In this document: positions 1-10,622 of the stretch, in pieces
Layout of the letters: every line of letters begins with the position of its first letter
Position numbering within the stretch: the stretch's first letter is position 1
Source: Ramazzottius varieornatus
Taxonomy: Eukaryota > Tardigrada > Eutardigrada > Parachela > Ramazzottiidae
DNA: 64,000 nt
NCBI GenBank assembly: GCA_001949185.1
Contig: BDGG01000010.1
Span: 939,773-1,003,772, forward strand
Direction of reading: 5' to 3'
The notes under the pieces: model-generated
Database searches by the model: none
The model's input: only the letters and a program-made list of their open reading frames with translations
Told to the model about the DNA's origin: nothing
Position numbers and translations under genes: made by a program

Positions 1-478
1 CGGAAGAAAGGTTGAACACGGTCTCAAATGCTACTCGACACAACGTGTAATTCTTGTCAAAGTGGTAGTAAACCGGAACTCCCTTGCTTGCTGAAAACGG
101 ACAGAGCACCAAGTCAGAATACCAATTAGCCACGGGTCAGTTCCAGAAAATATGCCCAAGCTTGAACCTGGGAAAATGTCACACTACTTCGTGACGAGTT
201 TGATTCTTACCTCTTCCAGTAAGCTCGCTTTCGGGATTGAGCAGATCTATCGAAGTGGACATCTTCCCGATGATAAACATGTTCTTGTCATTCTGACTGA
301 GAGCCCCCATCTGCAATTGAGTCCGTTGAAGAAGCTCTTGTGGGAACTCCAAGAGGCATCCTTTCTGACAACATCCTCTGACTCCTCCGGATGGCAATCC
401 TCCCTCCAGAACATAGTCGGGCTGCTCTTCTTCGGCTTCCATCTGAAAGTGCTCCTGTACTTGCTCCGCTTCGGACAT
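1..478 (-). CDS. Partial gene, N-terminal part of a Cys-containing protein of a transposon-associated type
   Basis: Two exons read in phase on the minus strand: 478-211, donor gtaagaat, then 90-1 after the acceptor ttttcag. The gene runs off the left edge. The start chosen is the ATG at 478 (MSEAEQ...); an upstream in-frame ATG at 547 is possible. The protein opens with an acidic stretch, then a block of the type C-C-x-K-x-C-L...F ending near FIIGKM, and exon 2 adds a segment with YYHFDKNYTLCRVAF. This order (CCxKxCL, a short helical LS..DK.xxIxGK block, then an aromatic segment with a Cys-Arg) resembles a large family of uncharacterised animal proteins that multiply like mobile elements and carry an integrase-like C-terminus. 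I recall that family only by pattern, so the assignment is an inference; the splice pair and open frame are directly visible. The rest of the gene is outside the window. Confidence 0.5.
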
Positions 479-1027
479 CTTGGTGGGTTGAAAGGAAACC
501 GCCAGAAACAATCGGATTCGTAAGAAACATGTGAACATATGCGTCAAAGGATGCTTTCTTGCTTGCTCCTCTCCATTTTATGCTCACGAGAACTCCACGT
601 TGTCGGGCCAATGTTGTCTGTGACGTCATGCAAAAGTTCTTTCAGCCATGTGTGCCTTTTGACATAACATAAAGACCACGTGGCCATGTTGTTTGAATGG
701 GAGTGCGCTTCATTCATCGATGAATCAACTCGACGGTAAGATCGAATGAGATGATCTAAGGTGACGTCATACTCTCTTACATATGTACCTAGTGTTGATC
801 GATCGGATCCATAGGAGGATGCTCTCATCTCTAATTCGGCTGATCTGGTTTTCAGCATCTGTTTGGATAGTTTAGGAACTAGGATTCCGTACGGTTGTAC
901 TCCATCCTTATGCTTGCAAAGTGAGAACATCTTGATCTAGCGTTACGAACTACTGCTTTTGGTGCTCCTGGTCTGGCACCGAGATACACCAGCGCCGGAG
1001 TCTGGACTATTCAGTATTCACTGAGAG
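479..1027. other. Intergenic stretch between divergent genes
   Basis: This holds the 5' flanks of the left-edge gene (-) and synergin gamma (+). A 128-codon frame on the minus strand (930-544) has no recognisable motif and no good splice context. I treat it as chance. No clear promoter motif is seen. Confidence 0.4.
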
Positions 1028-4000
1028 ATGGACCGGAAGTCCCTGGGTAAGATATGTTCCGCCCGACATTTCGCCTCTCCAGCCTGTTTTTGCCTTTGGG
1101 GAGCAGACTCTTTAGCTATTGTGTTTTGCAGGGTCCGGTTTCGGTAATCCCAGCTCGACAACGCAGCGTTCATATGGTTCATCCATGCCTCCACACGCGA
1201 CGATGCCTGTTACTTATTCTACTGCACCTACGCTCTTCCCAGGACAAATCCCTGCACAACTATTCAATAATCAAAATATTCCTTTACCCAGTTTCGCTGC
1301 AATGACCGTTCAAGATATCGGAACTTCCGGGAGACGGCAATCGGATACAGTGAGTGAGCTTTCGTGGTATTTATGAGTACTTCCGGTGGACCGGTTCCCT
1401 TGATTGCTACTAAAGTAAAGGCCGAAAAATAATGCGCCAACCACTTGTTCAAACCACTTTTGATCCACGCACCGTTTTTCCGCAGTTGCAGCAATTCAGA
1501 CAGCCAGTGAACACGACAAACCAAGCGGTATATCCAGCTCCGACCTTGACACCTGCTCGTTCAGCTGGTCCGAAGGTAACACCACAGCATTATTTTCCCT
1601 CATGAACTCATTTGAGAGTGAAACACTGAACTGCAATTTCTCGAGCCTTCCATGTGTGCCAGTCAACTTTACGTTGAGTTGGTTTATTAACAGGTGGATA
1701 ATGCTTCGATGGATGAAAGGAGAAGGCTTGAGCAGCAAAGACAGCAGCAGAAAATTCGTCTGTCATTCCAGGCGTCGAAAAGCAAGACGACAAACTCGGA
1801 TGCTTTGATGGGACAAATCTTGGCTGATATCGGGTTTGAACAAAGCAATGGAAGCGCGAAGCAGCAGGAAACAAGATCCCGACCGATAAGTAGGTATATG
1901 ATATGGTTTGGCTGCGTGCGAGCTGGCATCCTCCGTCGCGAACAGAAAATGTAACGTCTCCGTGTACTTTTAGCTCCCCATACTGATCCTGCGATCCAAC
2001 AGTCATCAAGAGAGCGAAGTGGCTCCTTGAACATTACTGTGCAACATAGTCCCAGTACCACCGCCGCGACAGCTAGACCAGAAGAACCAGTGCGTGCACC
2101 AGTTCCAGGTACGCTCCCTTTGATCTCTTACCCATTTACATCCAAATCACGGCATCCTTTTTGGAAAGTGGAATATAATAACATACTTTATGGCTTCCTT
2201 TTGTAGATTTGAACGATCTCTTGACGAAGTTTTCGGACTTGTCCGCTCCTGCTGCTCCCGTAAAGCCTTTCACATATGTGCGTCCAAAGACACAACCTGC
2301 ACCGTCAGTCGGAAAGAAGGCTGCACATTTCTCTGACAGTCAATCGGCAACGAATTGGAGCAGCCTTTCGGGCGATCTGACATCGGTCTTTAGCGGGCAT
2401 CACAGAGGTATTGAACTTTGTAATTCGGAAAAGTTTCCTCTGTCCGACAACTCATTGTACGTCTGATGCAGATTCTTCAGAGACGCCAAGCGCATACGTC
2501 GACCTGCCTCCCTGGTGTCACAGTATCGCGTCGCTTCCCGATGCATACAGGCACGCATTGCACCCTTTTCAGAAGCGGAGTAACGTTGACAAAGCTAGCG
2601 TCTTGACTCTGCTAAGCCATTCCGGCTTGGGCAAGTCGACGTTGGAGCACATCTGGACAACAACGTGTCGCACTCATACAGGGAACCTCACCCTTCCCGA
2701 GCTATGCGCTGCACTTGGTCTGGTTGGACTAGCACAGGTAAGATTAACCTTGTTCGCGACCTGTGTTACCTAACCTGATAAGGTCAAACATGATACCTTC
2801 GGTTGCAGACCAACTTCGACGTACAGCATCTAACGATTGATGTACTCCGAAGGATCCCCGCTCCACCCCAACCACAACTCTCGTTCACTGTACAACAAAC
2901 AGTCCAACCCGTTCAGCCCATACAGCAGACATTTCCTCCCGTTCAACCAATCGCTGCACCCACAAACAGTACCTGTCAGTTTTCAGAGATTTCTCTCTTG
3001 TCGAACCCAGCAACAAAATTACCATCGACTAACTCAAACGACCACCACGTTGTTCAAGAACCAGTCGAAGACGACTTTTCCGACTTCATCTCAGCCACAC
3101 CATCCGTACCACGCCAGAAGCCTCCTTCGGTTACGAGGGTATCTTTTGCGGGTGGCCAGATACCGCCGGCCTTGAGGCCACCTCCAGCTGCTCGTCCTCC
3201 GACGACCAAGTTTGCGCCTCCCGTTACACCAGTAGCAGCGCCCCAACAATCCGACTCACAGTTACTGAACATTCCTTCTCCAAAGTCTGAGCGGTCAAGC
3301 AGGAAGAATTCATCGACCCTTCCGCCCATCCCTATTTCCCTTCTTAAAGCGCCCAACGCTGCCGCTATTGACTACTCCACACAAAAAAAGGACCAGAAGT
3401 TAGCAGAGCAAGGATGGGGCGACTGGAGCAACGCTGACAGTCTCGTCTTAGAGCCCACACAACCCAACAAGACGGGACACCCGCAGAAGATCGCGACTTC
3501 CCAATTGAAAAGACTGGATTTTGGCCAAGAACCGAAGAAGCCTACCGAAACGGCCTCACACAGCGAAGCAGATATCTACGCAGCATTGCGTGAACTAGCG
3601 CCGGACGAACCCACGCTTCCGCCTCTGCCGTCATGGAATATTCCAGAGGATACTTCGAGCAAACCAGGCAACCCTAAAGTCGATTTAAATTCGCTCTTCT
3701 CTGATCCTAACAATGCGAATTCAGAACGGCAATCTGTGGATTTTTCGTTCGGTGATTTTCTTTATGCTGGGCCTTCTCCGTTGGGCACTGCAAACGTGAT
3801 TTCGCCGGAAGAGGTCTCGCTCGAAGGGCTTCAGTTTGATAGTCTCGCAACCGACAGCTTTTCCTTACACACATCAGACTCTGCGCCTAGCTTAAAGCTG
3901 GAGAATCTGGATTTCAGTGAGAATATGCCAGAAAGGCCGGAAGGACCGGGGGATGGGCTTCCGGGTGCAGCACCCATGCAGCGAACCGATGTATGGATTT

Positions 4001-4770
4001 CCGCTTTGGGAGTCTGTACGGAACTTTTACGGGAAGGCTGCAAAGTCTTCAACTCAGTCAGCGATTCTAAAATGCTGCTGACAGTCCTGGCCAAAGCCAC
4101 CGAACACATTAATGGTAAGTCTTACGAGTCTTGTTTGTAAACACGAGTTTGGAGCTCGCAGCAAACAAACTTCACCACATTATTTTTCCCAGTGGCGCAC
4201 ACTTTCACATTGTTTGGCTGACACCGTGCGCCGGTTAAAAACCGATCTTGTCGAGTTTTTTGGTCTGGAACTCAGTTGATTCAACATTGCGTTTTGGCTT
4301 CTGTAGACCTCATCGAAGTGTATCGGGTCGCCAGACGGATCTACGTCTCAGTAAGATCGTTCAACTTGATGGACCATCAGTCTCTTTTGACAGCTATCAA
4401 GTCCAACGAAGAAGCATGGGCGAACTTGGTGACTTTTCTGAGCTTAGCTGGCATTGAGGTAAGAATATCTTGCACAGTCCGCGTACCCGAAGTACGAAGA
4501 TATGAACTGATGAATCTTGACGTTCTTCTGATATGATCACAGCCTCCACCCGGGTCGCTGGACTTCAAGAGCTCGGACCGAGGAGCGGGTGACTCGGCAA
4601 CGTCGCTGTGCGGATTATGTCTGCTGAACGTGGACGATGTGTCGGGGAAGCGAAGAGGTTCAGTGACGTACCTCAAGGCGGAAGTTGATGGTCGAGGGTA
4701 TCACATGCCCTGTGCGAACTTCTGGCTGAACTGTGTGGGCGATCATTTGCCCGGCTTGGATCTCAAATGA
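1028..4770 (+). CDS. SYNRG: Synergin gamma (AP-1 clathrin-adaptor-associated EH-domain protein)
   Basis: Ten exons close in frame to about 936 residues: 1028-1046, 1132-1349, 1486-1575, 1694-1889, 1974-2108, 2207-2407, 2472-2737, 2809-4114, 4307-4458, 4543-4770. Synergin gamma binds the gamma-ear of AP-1 at the trans-Golgi network and endosomes. A Gln/Arg-rich helix (around residue 105) precedes an EH-like domain near residues 310-365, ending with LPELCAALGLVGLAQ. A long disordered Pro/Ser/Thr region follows, with several short acidic-aromatic patches of the DDFSDF and DFSFGDFL kind that typically bind adaptor ears. The C-terminal 200 residues carry the diagnostic synergin end: a helical segment (AIKSNEEAWANL), CGLCLLNV, YHMPCANFWLNCV and PGLDLK just before the stop. 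The start ATG at 1028 lies on a 19-bp first exon, so a further upstream exon cannot be excluded. The 3' end faces EXOC3. Intron 8 holds a palindromic element. Confidence 0.88.
4150..4275. repeat. GTGGCGCAC palindromic element, copy 1 (SYNRG intron 8)
   Basis: The core has GTGGCGCAC at about 4193 and GTGCGCCGG at about 4228 around a loop of about 25 nt. The left outer arm has GCAAACAAAC; the right outer arm is diverged. Member of the dispersed hairpin family described in the findings. Confidence 0.75.
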
Positions 4771-5856
4771 CTTTTCTTTCTGTTGGCTTAGGCTACTACG
4801 GTTTTATTATTTTCTTACCTTGCTACAACCAAGGGTTCATTCGTACGCGATCGACTGACTTCTGTTTTAGTTTGTTCTGTGATTTTTATTTTATCGCTTC
4901 GACCAAGCGCTCAGTATGAAACTGCGAAGAAACGGATGGTTGTTCCGTTCTATTGGATTCTTCGTCGAAATCCAATGTATACGGTTGAAAAAGCGGGAAA
5001 CCATTTAGATATTCTGAAGTCTGAATGGCTTTCGATAGCGTGTAGCCTTCGCGACCATTTCGCTCTGTTTCTTGAGAGGCTAGTTCTTCCTTCACCGTTT
5101 GCAGCTGGTGACATTCTGCCTTTCGATAAAGTAAAACTCAGACGGTCGCAGCTTCTGCATCATGCCTGAGGGTACGTCGCACACCGTGGGGCTGCCGAGC
5201 AAGGATTCACGAAACACTGGGCATCCGGCCGGCCGACCTTGGGGACTGCGAGAGGTCCCCGCGTTACCTGCACATGCCAACAATGCAGAATCAAAATCAG
5301 GCGACAACATGGTCTTGCGAAGACTTTTCCACTGTTTGTACCTGCCGTCGCAGACAGGCGTCTTGTCCGCTGCCTGTCCCGAAACGGCGAAACCTGATGC
5401 ATGATTCCAACGACCGCAATGCCGACGAGAAAAGGACATGAAATCGTGATACTCGACATTGTTCCATCGCAAACGACCGAAACTTTCCGATCCAAACAAC
5501 TTTCTGATTCTTGTATGAACAAGGAAGCGATGGATAAAACTGATATTTTCTGTTCTCAATATGCTTAAATAGAAAATTTTCTTTACGCTACGGAACGTTT
5601 CCATAAGAATTCAGCCACAAGTACTTGCAAGTTTCCCGTCGAGTATAACCTGCGACCATTCGTTCGTTTACTTGTTCGATGTACAGAAATATGCAATGAC
5701 GAGGGCAAGGGAACTGCTGACAGCGAAACCACATCCCAATCGATACTTCGCAGCTTCGATACTAAAATCGTTATGGGGGAGAAATTTTTATTATCATTAA
5801 GAAACTGGAAAATATTGGAAAATCATTAGAAATAGGAAGTGAACATGAGATCGTAC
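4771..5856. other. Convergent intergenic region, SYNRG and EXOC3 3' ends
   Basis: Both genes end into this stretch. Between 5090 and 5600 overlapping frames of 80-170 codons are open on both strands, with a GC-rich patch, but none shows a known motif. I do not call a gene here. Confidence 0.4.
5787..5792 (-). promoter_or_regulatory. Candidate poly(A) signal of EXOC3
   Basis: The minus strand reads AATAAA about 65 bp past the EXOC3 stop codon, in an AT-rich stretch. The position is typical for a cleavage signal. Confidence 0.5.
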
Positions 5857-8617
5857 TCAATTGTGTTGATGATGTCCCGCTGCCGTTTGATAACCAACTT
5901 CCGAGAAAATAGTCTTGATTTTCTTTCGACCAAGTTCCGCTGACATCACGTCCAGTACCTTCGTTCCATCGTTCCGCGTCAAGTCATTCACATCGATCTT
6001 CATATCCCCCCGCACATCCAGCAAGCGAGCCAGCTGGTACTGCGACACATCGGGGAACTTCTGAGCGAAAGTACTCAACTCCAGCTGTATCATATCTTCT
6101 GAACATCTTAACAACTCACAGAAGTATTCAAAAATCTCATAACTCAGTTGTAAATCTATTTTGTCGGAAGCCGGCGCTTCGGTTTCTTCTTTCGGCTGTG
6201 CCCGAGCGAAGACCAGCTCCATGTTGAGGTTGTTGAGTATGTCCATGTCTTGCTTGATCCGATCGGCACCTTCATGCCGTTCTTCAGGCGCCTTGAACTT
6301 AATCTTCCGGTCGAGTATGGCTTGGATGTAGTGCTTGAGTACTTTCAGTTGGGCGAGTTCCATTGTTTCAGCGTAGTTGGGGAGAGTGAGGTGCTTCTTG
6401 TAGTCGCCGCCGTAGTCCTTCAGGGTCTCCGCTATAATGTAGACTGCTTCCGAGGTCCTGGCTTTAAGCCACTGCTGGGTGAAGAGCTCCTTTACGTGCT
6501 TATCGATGTCGTGGACGGGTTCTTCGAGCAGGCAGTTTATAGCTTCGACTCGAACGCGTTCAAAGCAGGCGAAACATTCGGCGACGAGGTCTTGGTGACC
6601 AAGTGACGACTTCTTCTGAGCCCAATGCTCCACGAAATCGATATACCTATAGGCAACTATCCAAAATAAATATCTAGATATTCCCCAAAATATTCCAAAC
6701 AATTTCGGACCTAAAATTTAACACTGGGTCCTAGCAGATCCGTAATCAATCTAGCAGATCATTTTCCGAGGCGGCGCACGCACTCATCGATATTGGCTCT
6801 AAGGGTGCGCCACTTAATTTGTGGAGTCAAGTTTGTTTGCCAATTTAACTAATTTCATGAGACCGAGAAAATGGAGAAAATATCTGCATGATATTACCGG
6901 CTGGAGTCGTTGACAAGAGCCATCATAATGGCCGTGTAGCCCATCAGCCTGGATCGATCTTTGAATTTCTCGTTCCGGTAGTCACAAAACGCCGATTTTA
7001 ACGTAATACTGAACTCCGCGAGCTTCTTCAAACATATCGCGTACATCTGCTTGGTCATTTTCTCTCCCATTCGAGAGGCGATGTTGATGTTCTGTTCGAA
7101 TATCTGGAAAACATCAGTAGGTGTCTGCGTCTGGAAGTACTGCGTACCGTCATCTGGCTTCCTGTCTTCTGACCAAGCATGCTTCTCTACTTCTAACGCC
7201 CGGGACAGCCAGTTATCCATGTTCAACGAAGTGGCTGCTTGGTACGTCTCGACCAATTTGTCTATTTTATCTCTGGCGAGCAAGGGAGCACCGAGTGAAG
7301 CCACGTCGATCTGGACGTTGGGGTTCCCGAGGCATGTCGGGCCTTCGTATTCTTCGAGCCATGTTAGGAGTGTGACGATGTCTTCTGCCTGGAGGTGTTC
7401 ATGGTCTAGAAGCTCTACTATCTGTTTTGCGATGGCTTTATGGTACATGTTGGCGTATGTACCCATGATGTCGTATTCGGGAGGGAAGCACGGGATGGCG
7501 GCGCCGCGTACGACGGACAGGTCGTTGAGAACTAGTTGTCGAATGATTTCGAGGTGCTTCACCAGCCAAGTCTTGTCTGACTTGGCGTCTGACAGCTGTG
7601 AGCCTTCCACTTTTTCCATGACTGTGCGTTCCAGAATCTAAACAACCAAAGAACATGAACCAATTTCCTCGTACGGAACTAAAGAAACGGAGCAAAACTG
7701 GACAGTGTAGTACAAATTATACGTTACATGCGCAGGATGTCACAGCGACCCGTTATGTTAACATAGCGTAAGCGTCAGTGCTGCGCGGGGTGAAAAACCC
7801 AGATTACCTGCATGGTTTTCGATCGCCATTGTTTCGGACGGTTATGTGGGATGAACCCACTGGCTGCTTTTCTTTCTAGCGCTTTTATATCAGCTCGCTC
7901 TTCTCTTTCGATAATCCGAAGGCAGGAAACAATCAGCGCTGGTTCTTTACGAATCACGTTGATTGTTCGTCCCATGTGTATGGATATCTGTTTCCATAAA
8001 GCTGTTGACAGAGCTTCGACGGGCTTGAAGTATTTCTCGAGAGTGATTTGATCCAAGTGAGAAGTGGAGGGTTGCTTATGGAACTCGAACATGAGGTCAT
8101 CACGCGAGCGTTCGAGATCGCTGACGGACTGGTGAGCCAGAAGGAGTTTACCTTCCTCGATCAACCGACGCGTCTTCTCAGCGATTTCTGCAACGTTGAA
8201 AATCTGCTTAGCGTTCTCCACGGCAGCACCTAGTTGACTATGGCGACTATGTTCTTCGCGAATCTCTTTGAAATAGTGGCTGACGTTCTTCACTTCTTTG
8301 AGGTCTTTTAGAATGCCTTGAAAATCTGACTTGAGTGCGCGAATGCTGTAGATGACACGATCCATCCCACCGATGGATGTCTGGACACCTTCGACGTGCG
8401 ACTGGAGCATCGTCTTCATCATGACATCGATGGTTGCCTTTTCTGTTGTAATTTGTTCCTTCCGAGCGCAAAGAATCTCGTCCAGGTCTTTGGGCTGGTG
8501 GAGAAGTGATGCCACGTTTCTTGACGCTCCTTCCGCGATGCTCTGCTCGATGACTTTCCATTTCGCTTGTTCTAAGTTTACGTTGGACGGTTCCTTTCCC
8601 GGTAAGTTGGACTTCAT
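5857..8617 (-). CDS. EXOC3: Exocyst complex component 3 (Sec6)
   Basis: Three exons, 8617-7808, 7637-6898 and 6646-5857, join in frame to 779 residues; the human protein is about 745. Sec6 is a core subunit of the exocyst, which tethers secretory vesicles to the plasma membrane and touches the SNARE machinery. The family signature runs throughout: an N-terminal coiled segment (about residues 80-150), a block around HSQLGAAVENAKQIF, the conserved IIEREERAD and FIPHNRPKQW, KTWLVKHLEIIR at the start of exon 2, CFPPEYDIM, a central helix with YQAATSLNMDNWLSRAL, and the C-terminal APEERHEGADRI and DVSQYQLARLLDVRGD. It has only three exons, unlike its neighbours. The start ATG at 8617 is the first in frame. 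Introns are 170 bp (7638-7807) and 251 bp; the second holds a palindromic element. Confidence 0.93.
6758..6842. repeat. GTGGCGCAC palindromic element, copy 2 (EXOC3 intron 2)
   Basis: GGCGGCGCAC at about 6773 pairs with GTGCGCCAC at about 6808. The right outer arm CAAGTTTGTTTGCC is present; the left arm is shortened. Confidence 0.7.
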
Positions 8618-9048
8618 AGCTGATGATCTTTGTAATATCTCTTATCACCAGTTATAGTATCCAGTAAGCATTATGTTCGCGGACCAAATCGGACGACGGA
8701 GGAAGAACTGGAGAGAAATCGGGAAGAAAGTTCTGAAAAATGATCACCAAAAATAAAATCGGATTTTATAATTAAAAATGACGACAAAGTGAGCAAACGG
8801 TTGGAAACGGGGATCCCCTTCAACGAGCCGTATTTTTCGGGTATCCCCTTGTGAAAAAGACCCTAGTATTCCTTAGTACTTGCTATATATTGTGCGGATA
8901 CAGCATGTGGTAAGCCGACAGGTCTAATGATGTTCGGATCCTAACTGCTCGCTCAAATTTCCCCCCAAGTCCAAGGGTTCAATTCTGTAACGGACGACGA
9001 AAACAGTGTTTTCAAGTCACTCGGAAGTTGCTGCGCCAAATCTTGACG
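8618..9048. other. EXOC3 upstream region
   Basis: 5' flank of EXOC3. No coding frame and no clear core promoter element are seen. Confidence 0.4.
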
Positions 9049-9056
9049 GGTCAGAT

Positions 9057-9503
9057 TAACGATGAGCATTACACGCAGATGGTCCGTGTAATGTAAAGTG
9101 TAAAATAGTGTAACTGTAAAAGGGTAATTACATTTTACACTAGTTTACATTTACAGACCGAGCGGTTTGTAACGCCTAAAAGTGACAAGGAGCGACGAAA
9201 CGACTAACCAGTTATGTCTATGTTTGCATAGAATATAGAACTTAGTAATTGTCTTCCAGACAAAGATAACAATACGGTTGCAAAATGACCATACTCAGAA
9301 AGTTTCTGACATTTTTCCGCGTAAGTCAGCCAAATTTAAGACTTCTGGCGGCAAAACACTCAAAAATACCGCAGATTCTCGCGAGTAAAAGTTGTGATGA
9401 CATTTTACATTTACATTACAACTTCCCCGTGGTTGTAATGTCGTGTAAAAGTGTAATTGTAATGTAAAATGTAATGTAACGTAAAATGTAATGCTCATCA
9501 TTA
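9057..9503. mobile_element. Non-autonomous hAT-like MITE, 447 bp, with 8-bp target-site duplication
   Basis: The left end TAACGATGAGCATTAC and the reverse complement of the right end (TAATGATGAGCATTAC) form terminal inverted repeats. Both ends are flanked by the same 8 bp, GGTCAGAT (9049-9056 and 9504-9511). Subterminal DNA on both sides is packed with TGTAA/TTACA words in many registers. No transposase frame fits inside. An 8-bp duplication with short TIRs and many subterminal words is the hallmark of the hAT superfamily, so this is a deletion derivative moved in trans. Confidence 0.85.
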
Positions 9504-10127
9504 GGTCAGATGCTAGCATTGTCAATGCATCTTGTTTCCGAATCCTGAGCCAGGGGTGGGCTAAGGGACTGACTTGGCCAGGGAATGTAATTCTGTAATT
9601 CCAAATCTATCAATTATTTGAATTATTTTTTTTGAATCAGTCTTTTCAAATTACCGTATTCGAAAACTACATTAAAATACAGGCTGAAAATTTCGCAGGA
9701 CCATTCAATAGTTACATTCAGCCTAAACAAGATTTCATGACAGGATACGTGTGGATCATCTCCAAATCTGGCGACTTCTCAAACCAAAGGAGGAGCATCT
9801 CTGGAATCGAAACTCAAAATGCAAACAGAAGAAGCATGCCGGCCGGACGCCAGCAAAATCTTCCAAACTTCGCTTCAAAGGACAGCCACGACTTACTTTC
9901 GGGCACATGGAAAAAGTACGACAAAACAAAGGGAGTTACTAGACTGATCACACGCACGATCTGAACGAACAAACGATGCGCGCGGCAAGTTACACATCTG
10001 GTTTTGATGAAGATTGGAACATGCGAGGATAGCGACTATTCAACCGCCTTGCTTGTTGTTCCGGTCATTGACCGTCTGATTCAGTAGCATTCTCCCGTTT
10101 TAATTTCAAATACATCTTGATTGACTG
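9504..10127. other. Intergenic, no supported gene
   Basis: A 110-codon plus-strand frame (9632-9964) has a Lys/Arg-rich second half but no recognisable domain or splice context. I see nothing else supportable. Confidence 0.35.
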
Positions 10128-10622
10128 CTACGGCTGCACGCCTGTACTCGGACCTGATTCATGCGTAGGACTCCGTTCAGAAACATACATTAAGAAAATC
10201 ATAGGTCTTATCAGTTGATCTTCCCCGACAGCGAAGTGATCGGGAGGTAATCTCAACTTTGCGAAACGGCCATCCGGTAGCCCTTGGAGCTGTTCAAACA
10301 TTCGAAGCCAGTCTGGGCTTAAGTGGCCTGCAGGAGGTTCACCGTTTGGAAAATCTCGGGGTCTATCGTTGGTGAAAGACAGCTTAGGCTGCTAGAGTAG
10401 CGTCCATCGGTACTTGGAAGTGCCGAGCGCAAGAGAAACAGTTGTATTGGAGTCGTGGTGGTCCATCTCTGCCCACTCTTGTCCCGTGTGCGATCGTTCT
10501 GCGCTGCAAAAAAGGCACACATCGCTGCAAATTTCTGCGTAAAACTGCTCAGCTAGCGTCTTGCGCGTGAATTCGTTATACTTTTGCTGGTTCGAGCCTG
10601 TGGTCATGAGTTCAGAACCCAA
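10128..10622 (-). pseudogene. Two-part reading frame interrupted by a single in-frame TAG
   Basis: From an ATG at 10622 the minus strand is open for 76 codons, meets TAG at 10394-10392, then continues in the same frame for 87 more codons to TAG at 10130-10128. The second half reads like real protein (SPDWLRMFEQLQGLPDGRF, LPPDHFAVGEDQLIRPM) and the first half has two Cys-x2-Cys-like pairs (SDVCLFCSAE). No intron can remove the stop: the nearest GT donor leaves only about 25 nt. The stop is followed by CAGCCT, close to the leaky context CARYYA. It is either a recently broken gene, a readthrough gene or a sequencing error. I do not recognise the family. Confidence 0.4.

Noticed and set aside
544-930. 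128-codon minus-strand frame upstream of the left-edge gene
   Set aside because: No motif, no splice support, and it overlaps the probable 5' flanks of two divergent genes.
5092-5604. 170-codon minus-strand frame with overlapping frames on both strands
   Set aside because: Open frames in several registers of a GC-rich patch, no recognisable domain and no convincing exon borders.
9632-9964. 110-codon plus-strand frame after the hAT MITE
   Set aside because: No domain and two overlapping frames of similar quality; likely chance.
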